From Sthenelais limicola (taxonomy: Eukaryota; Annelida; Polychaeta; Phyllodocida; Sigalionidae): a DNA stretch of 64,000 bases. A model generated the notes under the pieces. The model was not told the DNA's origin. It did no database searches and saw only the letters and a list, made by a program, of their open reading frames with translations. The position numbers and the translations under genes were made by a program. The DNA lies in assembly GCA_942159475.1 (NCBI GenBank), contig OW804099.1:9439954-9503953 (forward strand), written 5' to 3'. Shown in pieces: positions 12,201 through 23,300 of this stretch. The stretch's first letter is position 1. Every line of letters begins with the position of its first letter.

Positions 12201-15200
12201 AACAAAAAACATTCATTTTTATTATAGTGCATAAACATGTTTAGCGATGTAGAGGCCAAGATGGCAGGCAAGATCAATAAAAGTTGTCGTAAAAACAAAA
12301 AAAAATACCAATGATTGAATGACAGGTTGGCCAGGTTGTTACCAGGAATTGTTATACTATTGTGTTTTCTAGGAGAGGAATATTAATGACAACTGTCCAC
12401 ACCTGAGTCCCAGTTCCCATGGTTACATAGATAAGGGCAGTGTTGGATTAACATGAGGGAGTATACCACCTGCTATAAAGATAGCGGGGGGTATACTACC
12501 CTAATTATGAAAAATAAATTAGACATAGTAAAATACCGTATCAATATGTAACAGAATCAATGTCCTACCTTGGAAGAGTCCGTCAAGAACTCAAAGACGA
12601 CGTTCAAAATCTCCTGGAATTGCTGGAAAATAGGAAAGAATAAGTATGAAGGCATCAATAAAACACAAACAAAACACAAAAACAACTACTTGCAAATAAA
12701 TAAGTTATTTAGATTATTAAGGTTTTCTTGTATATATATCAAGCAGATTATCACATCATTTCCGCCACTCAAATATTGACATTTAATTTACATTTGTTGA
12801 CTTCCGGTAGTACTCTGAAAGCGAACAGACGTGTGGTAGCTTAGGCTCCTCAACTAATCCTTTTTCTTTCAGATAAGCCAGGTTCCAGAAGCATCATTTT
12901 TCGCCAAAGTGGAGAAAAAGTTAGAAGAAAAGTAGAGACGAAAAGAAAAATACCCAGGAAGCAAAAATAACGACAGAAAATTGGATAAGAAAAAGCTGAA
13001 GGATTACGCGCGAACATAACCGCCATTAATCCAGAAGCTCAGCGTTTATCGCCCACCTTGGATTAAGTGGATTAAGACAAAGTGACAGTTAAACGAAAAA
13101 AAAAGAGAAAGTTACTGGAATACGAATAAGAACCGAGAAATTCTGTGCAAGGAAAAAGTTTTTTGCCCCGCCAAAAACTTTATTTCTCAAGACAAACGTG
13201 GAGATTAAATAATCCTCGACAACACGTGAGCAAGTGGATTAACGGAAAAGGATCGCAAAGCACAAGTAAAGGCTGGAAATATACGGTGTACATCAAAACC
13301 GGTAAGAAAAAGAAGCGCAAAAATTTCTGGATCTAACAGAAAAGTGGAAGTAAAGAATAAAACGGCATAAAAAAAATAAAGAGAACCACGTGAGGATTAT
13401 CAGCTTATTCAGAACAGTTGGGATTAGCGGCCATATTGGTCGTCTTCCTCGCATCGAGAAAAGAGCGGGACGGGCTAAGTGAGGCTGCGGCCCAATAGCC
13501 ACGACCCAAACGGCCAAAGACGGAACTCTTGGAGAAAAGAAGTGAATAAAAGTTAAGAAAACCGGAGAAGTACAAAAAACTTTATAAAATTTAAAACATT
13601 CGAACAAAAGTGACCCGAAAGTAAACTATTGTAACCAGAAATGGAACTAGTGGGATAAAAAACTGTAAAAATCGAAAACCATAAAGCGAGAAAAGTGACG
13701 CCGGAAGTAACGGTGGCCATCTTGAATTTAGAGACAAGAGAAGTGAAAAACAAACTGTTGCAACGGAAACCAGTTCCGGTGTAAACACTTCCGGGGCCAT
13801 GAGTTTGGCTAACGTGGATCAGAAAGTACTAAATAACGAAGAAAATAAACAAAACCCAGACGAAAAAGTAAAGAGGAAAAGACCAGCGGAAGAATCCTCA
13901 CCAACGATTCCAACTAAAAGAGCAAATAAAGCGGAAATGAAAACGGGAGCAGCAAAAGTTCCCCCGGCACCGACGGACCAGGGTCCTGATGGAAAGCCCA
14001 AACCTGATCCGAAGAAACAAAAAAAAGGAGGGGCAAATGGCACCCCGAAAAAACTAAAGAAGCTGGAAAAAAAGAACATAAAAAGGGTTAGACCGCTATA
14101 TAAGAGTAATGATGTTATGCAAATGGTACGTGAAATGCAGAAACACAACCAGGAAAGCTTCGACGAACTGTTTGACGCCTTAGGTGACTTAGAAGTCGTA
14201 AAGGACACAGTAAACGAAAATATCGTAGCGATAGAAAATGTGAATGCCGCCATAGATGTAATACATGAAGAAAATAAGAAAAGAGATATGGAGAAAGAGG
14301 AGATGAAACAAACCATCAAGCAACAGAATGAGGATATACTGATTCTGCAACAGAATGCGGCACAACCAAGAGATACAGATGACCTAGAGAGGAGAAAAAT
14401 AGAGCAGCTGAAAGATCAAGATCTAGTGAGAGAAGAAATGGCAAAACTAGAGAATAATCTTTTGATTGTCGGAATCAAAGCAATGGAAGGAGAAACCCAG
14501 GCTGATAGACAAGAAGCAGCCAAAAATGTAATACATGAAGGTATGGGTCTGACTCATATAAAGATCAAGAGAACCTTCAGAGTGAATTCCAAGCCAGGAT
14601 GTCCCTTGAAAATCGAGTTGAATAATCACGAAGAAGCTGAACTGATTCTTGATAATAAGGAGGAGCTAAAACAGTATGTATACGATGGAGTGGCAGGGCA
14701 AGTATATGTAAAAAAGGATGTTCCATTGTTCATGAGATTACGTAATGCCAAGGCGAAACAAATCGCTGACGCGGCACTACTTATCGGATACGACGAAGCC
14801 AGAGCAAGTAAAGGTAATGTCTTCATTGATAGATGGTATCGCTACGATGAACTGGCAGCAGTCCCTACCGAATTGTTACTATCGCAATTAACCAAGAAAG
14901 AAAACCATCATGCTCTAGTATTTTTTACGGAAGATAATCCACTTTCGAATCATTACAAATCGCCTTTCAACATCGAGCAGAAGCAGTTCCACAATGTAGA
15001 ACAATTCCTTTTCTACAAGAAAGCAATAATCGGAGAGGATACTGATAAAATCCAGATGGCCCTCGCAACACAAAATCCGAAGAAGGCAAAGAGTTATATG
15101 GCGAATGTAACCAGGAATAGACAGAACTGGGTCCTCCATAGAAAAGAATTCTTACTGTCGGCCCTAAGAGCCAAAGTTCAGTACAATGAGTCGGTGAAAC

Positions 15201-18200
15201 AATACCTGCTATTGTCAGGAGACAAACATATTGGAGAAGCTGCCCCCAAAGATAAAGTTTGGGGAATAGGGATCCCCCTATCCGATCCTGACGTCCTAGA
15301 CTCATCAAGATGGCCACCAAATGGTAACATGCTGGGAAAAGCATGGATGCAGATTAGAGATGAAATCAGGAGGAAAGAGCCTGAAAGTCGTGAGAGCAGT
15401 AGTAGTGACGAAGGAGAGGAAGAGGAGGATGACGACGAGGAGGAAGGAGAGGAGGAGATGGAAGAATCTCCACTTTAATCCCCTGGAAGACATTCGGAAT
15501 TGTGATTTAACTTAGTTGAATTATAAAAATCCGTAATGGAGACCCTAGGGGAAGAGAGAAGCCAGCTGGGTTTTATTTCACTTAATGTGAATGGCCTAGC
15601 AGGGAGCATTAAGAGAAAAGCAATTATGGATGAGCTTAAAACAAATAATAATATGATAATAGGGCTGCAAGAAACCCATTCTTCTAGTGAAATCGAAGCT
15701 ATATGGAAAACACAGTGGCCGGGAGAAATGATAATGAATCATGGCACTAAAGCTTCTAGAGGAGTGATGTTATTAATACCTAAATGTTTAAAATCTAATA
15801 TAGCTGAACGAGGTCAAGATGATTCTGGTCGGTGGCAGTACGTAGTACTGGACCAGAACAATAGAAAAACTGGAATCTTCAACGTCTACTCACCAACTAG
15901 TGAAAAGACAGAAGAACAGGAAGAAATTCTAAAGAAGATCAAAGAAAAAGTCCAGTCGTTACAAGTAGAAGACATCGTAATGATGGGAGACTTTAATGCA
16001 GACTTGTCCTTCAGACCTGATAGCAAAGCTAGCAGCATATTAAATGATTTTATAAATGAACTGGACCTATGTGACATCATAAAGGTGAAAAGTAACAACC
16101 AACCAGTAAAAACATGGTCAAGAAATGGTAGTGAGTCAAGGCTGGATTATGTTTTTATTTCCAGTAATATTGTGAATAGCATTGTCTCCTTCTCAGTAGA
16201 TTCGCATGCCCAAACTGATCACAAAAAGATTAGCATAAATATATATCAAGAAATCGAAAAACGTGGTAAAGGCTTCTGGAAACTCAATGTAAACTTGTTG
16301 CAGAATGATCATTTTGTTCACAATGTAGAGATGTTGGCAAAAGAAAACAAAGAGTTGTCACCCACTTTGAGATGGGAATTTTTCAAACTTAAAGTGAGAG
16401 AAGAGGCTATAAGAATTAGCTCAGATACTGCTAGAGAAAGAAGAAGAAAAAAAGAAATCGAAAATAGAAGATTAAAAATTTTGGACCAAAAAAAAATAAT
16501 GTCAGAGGAAGAAAAAGAAGAAAGAAAGAATATATTAAATGAGAAGAAAATAGCTGAGTTAAATGCAGCCCAGGGGGCCCTGATAAGATCTAGGGCCAGG
16601 TGGGCAATCGAGGGGGAAAAACCCACAAAATATTTCTGTGCCCTAGAGAAATACCAGGCAGAAAAAAAAATCATTAATCAATTGAAGGTAAATGGTGTTT
16701 TAAAAACTGGTAAAGAAGAAATATTGAAACAGGGTGAAAAATTCTATAAAGAATTATACACCGAGTTTGAGATAGACGAACAGATCGCAGAAACCTTTAT
16801 GAAAGGAGAAAACATATATGAACTAGACGAAATAGATAACGATATTTTAATACGACCTTTTGAAGAAGAGGAAGTTAAAAAGATTATATTGTCTATGAAA
16901 AACAACAAGTCACCAGGGTGTGATGGTTTTACTGTCGAGTTTTTTAAGTTTTTCTGGTACGCGATATATCAAATGTTTATAAATATGATGCATTTCAATC
17001 TAGCTCAGGGAAAAATATCTGAAAGTCAGTCAAGAGGAATAATAAGTGTCATACCCAAAAAAGATAAAAATTTAGAAGATCTGGGAAATTGGAGACCAAT
17101 AACGTTACTCAACGTTGACTATAAGATTATATCTAAAGCTATCACATCAAGACTAAAAATGCATATTACAGATATGATAAAAGAAGATCAATTTGGCTTT
17201 ATCCATGGAAGATACATAGGCACAGCAGTCAGAAAGATTGATGACACTATTTCTTACTTGGAAAAAAATCGACAGGAGGGACTAATAGTAGCTTTGGACT
17301 TCTCCAAAGCGTACGATTCAGTCAGTTGGACCTTCTTAGAAAAAGTCTTAATCTCTCATAATATATGTGACACTTTCAGATCGTGGATAAAATGTTTACT
17401 AGAAAACTCTAAAGCTGCCTTTTCGAACAATGGTCATATATCCAATTGGTTCGACATAAGAAGGGGAGTTAAACAGGGAGACCCAGTCTCATCTTATCTG
17501 TTCACAATGATAGTAGAGAAGCTAGCAGAAAGCCTAAGAAATGATAACGAGATAGAAGGAATAAATATAGGAGGATATGAGAATAAAATAATACAGTTCG
17601 CAGACGACAGCACCCTCATGGTAAAGAATGAAATATCCCTAGTGAAATGCCTTAGAAAAATAGATGACTTCTTTTTAGCGACTGGTCTAAAACTTAATGC
17701 TAAAAAATCAAAAGGTTTCAGAATTGGAAACTTTGCTCTATCTAATAGAAAGGTGTTAGAACTAAACTGGGAGAAAGAAATAAAAATTCTAGGGGTCACC
17801 CTTATGTCGCCAAGAAGCGAAAAAAAACTATCTTTAATAAATACAGTTGATCTTGTACAAAAAATCAAAAATGTAATAAATGCATGGAGGTACAGATCAT
17901 TGACGATCAAAGGTCGAATATTAGTCTCGAATGTTTTTGTATTACCATTGGTCCAACATACGTTATCGTGCGTTTATATAGATCCAAAAAAACAAAAAGA
18001 GATAGAAACTATTATCACCACCTTCATATGGAAAGGAGGATCTAATAAAATAAGTACTGACTTCTTAGCGCAGAACTGTCAGAATGGTGGCCTAAATCTG
18101 AGATGCATAAAAGAAATAATTGAGACAAACAGATTAAAGTGGGTTCAAAGGATGCTAGAAAACAGTAATTCATCATGGTTTAAAATTCTTGAACATGACC

Positions 18201-20289
18201 AGGGAAAATCAATTGAAGATATTTTCTTAATTAGAAATAAACCCAGTCATGCTTTGAACAAATTTTATGAGGAAGTCTTTGATATTTGGAACAAATATTA
18301 TTTCTCACAAAAACCAACTAGTGTGGATCAAATCAGAAAAGAAAGGCTATGGAGAAACAAATTAATTGTTGTTAAAAAAATCCCCATAGGATGGGAAAGA
18401 GGCGAAAATCTTGGAATTAAAGTAATTGGAGATATATTAAATGACAGAGGTGAACTAATGTCAGAAAAAGAATTCCGAAAGGAATACAGCACCAATATAT
18501 ACTTGCCAAGAAATATCATAAAAAAAGCTGTGCCTATAGAGTGGTGGAATAAGCTTCGTAATAACATCCAAAACCCTGTTAAGGATGTAATAGAAATAGA
18601 AATTAAAAATGTAAAGATTGATGTAAAAAACGCGAGTTCAAAAATGTTATATAATGCCCTGGTTGCTAAGAGAAAACCCAAATGGGAAAAGATATATGAC
18701 TGGCAAAAAATTCTAAATCTGGATGATGAAGAGTTTAATGCAATTGACTGGAAAAAAGTTTTCTATAACCCATATGCTGTTACCAAAGAATCAAGAATCC
18801 ATGCACTACAATACCGTGTTTTACACAGAACTATCACTTGCAATGTCAAACTAAAAAATATGGGAATAATAGAGAAGAAAAAATGTTCTTTCTGTAGTTA
18901 TGACGACGACATAATACATTTCTTTGTCGAATGTAAGAAAACAAAAGCAATGTGGCAAGAAGTATTCCTTTTTATTGAATCAACAGGTTACCTGAATAGA
19001 ACTAATGGAGACAAAATGATTCTTAAAAAAAATGGAAGTAAAATGGATATAAATGCAAGCGATGTTATTCTTGGAATAAGAACAGATAATATTAATGCCA
19101 GAGTTATAGGTTGGATTATATTACAAATGAAAGCCATTATACAGAGGCAAAAACTATTCCATGAAGGTATGTTAACCTTTAAAATGATTATATCGGAGTT
19201 AGCAATTAAGAGTAAAATTATAATGTACCAGAACAGCACCCAAAATGTGGATAATGAAACTAAAGAAATATGGCTGAAGTTAAACGCGGATCTGATGTCT
19301 ACCTGTGAGGATCCAAACTAGAATTGATGTATGAATCTGTTAATAATACAAAATGAAAATGTTCTTCTTTTAACACCTTTAATCGTTTATAACGATTGAT
19401 AATATTAAGAGTCGCATGATGACAATGTATAATTATCAACCCAAAAGACCTGGGTCAAAGTTTCATTTTATTTTTATTTTATCAAGCAGGAAAGAGCTAT
19501 GTAATACTTAATGTAAAAGCTCTAGGCGAAGGAGAAGTTTTGTTGACAGACTGAATAAACCATGTTTCAAAAAAAAAAAAAAAATTTACATTTGTTATAG
19601 AATTTTTTCACCGAGGACAATTTTTTTAAGTATGTCCAGAAAAGTGACCCGCACAAGAATGGGAAAGCTTAAGAACGTTTTGCATGGTTAGTTTAGTAAG
19701 ATTATGTTTGTTATCATCCCCCCTCCTCCCCCCCCCCCCTTGTGTCCCATAGCACCCTCCGCCTCTGGCGTTGTGCGTATGGGACGAATATGGCTATGGC
19801 TGTGTGCAGCGGGAGTAAGGGTGGTGTGCAAAACGCGGTCAAATTTGAAAGGTGAATATGAATAGGACCAAAAGAAGTGCTGATCCTGATGTTTGTGTAC
19901 CATAAACATATGTATTCCTCCAGTAAAAAATGTAATATACGATTATAGCTTTCGATTGACACCAACAAGTTTGTCGTACGGGTTGTTAAAGTTGCTTGAT
20001 TGGACGATCCATATGACCTAGACATTACTGGGAATGACCAAGATATCCTGCGACAGCTTCAATTTTTTAGTTCCATGGGAATCCCCCTCTTCTCAGAGGG
20101 CGGGTCGGTCGCTGCTGGTCCAGAAAATTACCGCAGCAAGGCATTTATTTGTGGGAAGTAAATTGGTTATATTTCACCAGATCTGAACGCTTTTAGATTG
20201 TTTTTATATTTAACAAGTGCCTTCGGCACTTGGATTGTAGAGGCAGTTGTGTTTCTACTTCTTATAGGAATCTGATAATTTACTGGACG

Positions 20290-20320
<31 letters not shown>

Positions 20321-23300
20321 GGAGATATTAATTTGATTGCCAAAAAGGCTAAAATCAAGGAAAGACAATTCATCCTATAAACTTATGTCTTTTATACCAA
20401 ATGAATCACAAACATATCAGCATTACAGACAATTTTGAATCATCAAAATTTCATTATTTTATAATTATTAATAATAATAATTATCAATTCTTGGAAGACT
20501 GGCATCCCTGATGAGACACACATGATTTAGCTTCAATATTAATTATTCTAGTAGTTTCAATGTTTCCACCTTAGCTGGTGAGGTTCAATAAGCCTCTCCT
20601 CCAAATTAAGGGGCCCCCGGTCCCCCTAGCTACACAATGTGAACTTTTCTGGTTGTGTCTCTTCATTTCAAAGCCTATGACACCAACTATGTTCAAATCA
20701 GACTATTATTTCAAAAGTTATAGTATTTGAGCTTGGCTAAATATTGGTTTTATGGTCTGTATATTGGACCACCAAGCATTTGCTTCCCGAATGCAACCAC
20801 TGACAGCTAGGTAGTGTTACGTAACACATGCATGCTGTACCCGGGGACCCGTCTCTGTCTCTTGAGTTCGACGGGTTCCCTGTCTCTGTTGCCTCAAGGA
20901 GTGCATGGTTCCCCGAGCCGTGGGAAACCTCGTTTGATGCGTGGAATCACGGGCAAGTAGAGCCTCGACGCTGGACCGTTTTTATCTTATTGGTCAAAAT
21001 AAAAGATCGTCCCACCCACCCACCCTGTCTCTACCCCTCCTACCTACAATATCCATTTGATTTAGTATCAAATAATGTAGCCTACACAACACCAACGTGT
21101 TGGGTAGGCTACAACACCCACCCTATAAATAGCCTACATGTCAACAAGCTAGCTGGGTGTTATGTGGGTGTTATGTAAGGGTGGCAGTGGCTAGTAAGGG
21201 TATAGCTGTTGGGTGGTTGAAGCTATGTAATAATGGCAGGAGTGAGTGACAACAGATAGAGGGTGCATGAATGTTTTGAAAACAGCATTTCTGGACCATG
21301 AACACAGTAGTTTTTCCAGACAAAAGGGTAGCTAACTAAGTCAAGTTTCTCTCAGACGAATTACAGGTCGCCACTTACAGGGAAAACGTTAAAAAGAAGG
21401 CCATAAGTATGGGTCGTGTCTATATGGGGAGTGGACGCTGATGGGTTGGGTGACGTCACTAATTTTAGAGAGGGGCTTATCCGCCCACAGAGGGCGGGTC
21501 GGTCACATCTCGTCAAGCATAATTACTAATTAACTTATTGCTGATTCAGAAAGGCTTTTCCCATGCACTGGTACATCCTGAGATGGAATAATCCTTCCAA
21601 GTTTACACTTTTATTTATGGCTATTCATATGTAACACAACCGGTGGGGAAGAGTTGGATTATCCAATATATATTTATAATGCAAAGATGTTTACATTGTA
21701 GTTAGATGCCATATTTTACTGTCCGAGTACTCTATAGGGTCAATTCGAAACGTGCAGTTTACAGAAATTGTATTCCTAGTTTCAATGTACCTGAACTACG
21801 ACATAAAATCTCTATACGGTATATAATTAGTTTTTATTCATGTATCGCAGGGCTCATGGGGATGGGGGTGGGGTAGGGGGGGAGGGGACATATAGACGGA
21901 CATATGTAGATAATGTGTAACACATGATAAGTTTCATCAAGAATTTTCATTTTTTGTATTTATTTTTTTTATTAGGAGTATTTATCAGCATGTGTTGTTT
22001 GTCACTAAGAAAATTTTCTTGTCGTTTGTCACTTATTTTTTTGTAAAATGGAAATTTTTTGTCGTTAAGGACTATTAAGGTTTATGTCGATTTGTCAGGC
22101 TAAGAAAGTGTGTTTGTCAATTGTTGCTGGATGCCCAAGTCGAATTGTCTATCTAAGAAAAGGCCAATTGTCGATTTAAGGCCTCAAGAGCCCTTATCGC
22201 GCTACATGCAAAAAAGGTTTAATTTTGAGTGAGTTTGGTTGCTTTACGCCCTTATCAACACATTTAATATGGTTCTATCAAGGGTGGGAGAGGTGAGCGG
22301 GAGTGAGTGAGTGAGTTTGGTTGCTTTACGCCCTCATCAACACATTTAATATGGTAATATCAAGGGTGGGAGAGGTGAGCGGGAGTGAGTGAGTTTGGTT
22401 GCTTTACACCCTTATCAACACATTTAATATGGTTATATCAAGGGTGGGAGAGCTGAGAGGGAGTGAGTGAGTGAGATTGGTTGCTTTACACCCTTATCAA
22501 CACATTTAATATGGTTCTATCAAGGGTGGGAGAGGTGAGCGGGAGTGAGTGAGTGAGATTGGTTGCTTTACGCCCTTATCAACACATTTAATATGGTTCT
22601 ATCAAGAAAGGTTTAATTTCAACAACAGCCCATGGGGTCACCATGACTGTGGTCTGCCCCCGAATCCCGAGCCGGCAGAAGATATTACACTTTATAATCT
22701 GATGAGTTTGGTTAGACGCTTCGCTTGGGCAGTTGGGGGTTGAGAAGAAGAGAGCTCAGAGAGGGGGAAGGGCCGGGGTTGAGCGGAACATTGACTGCTT
22801 ATAATATAACTAGCAAAGTACCCGTCCTCCGGACGGTCACTCTCTCTCCCCACACTTCCTCCTCTCCCTGTTTTCCCTCCCCCTCTTCTCTGTCTTTCAT
22901 ACCTGTTTTTCAGCATATGATCTGTCAGCACTACTCTGAACTTGCCTGATATACTTTGGATTACATTACATTTTGTTTTATTGTTTTATGATGAAGTTGC
23001 TGTTACATAAAGTTTTCTATATTTTACATTTGATTTTAATTTGGTAGAGTGGTAGAGACTTTTTTAATTATATATTCAAGTTTGATCAGAAAATCATGCT
23101 CCCCCTTGCCTCTCCGATCCCCCCACCCCCACACACACACACTCTCTCTCCCCTCTCTCCCTAGTATCCCAGAGCCTGGGGGTCCCAGGAAGGCTCTCCC
23201 GAAGGCTTCCCCAGGCTAAAAACAGTTGTATAGAACACAACTAAAAAACTAAAAAGGGCTTCAAAATCACATTTCCACCCCAGTTATCCTCTTGTCCCTG

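Larger units (their letters stand above)
12799..19582 (+). mobile_element. LINE A: full-length NADAR-carrying non-LTR retrotransposon
   Basis: A 6.8-kb element with a 1-kb 5' UTR, ORF1 (13799-15478), ORF2 (15536-19321), a short 3' UTR and poly(A). It is flanked by a perfect 14-bp target-site duplication, aatttacatttgtt (12785-12798 and 19583-19596). It starts GACTTCCGGT, as does element B. Both ORFs are open over their full length and the duplication is unmutated, so the insertion is young. It lies antisense in COMMD7 intron 1. The L1-type ORF1, poly(A) tail, LNVNG-type endonuclease and C-terminal CCHC suggest the L1/Tx1 group (inference). Confidence 0.95.

Noticed and set aside
13293..13800. 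Minus-strand ORFs in the LINE A 5' UTR
   Set aside because: Composition shadows of the A-rich leader.
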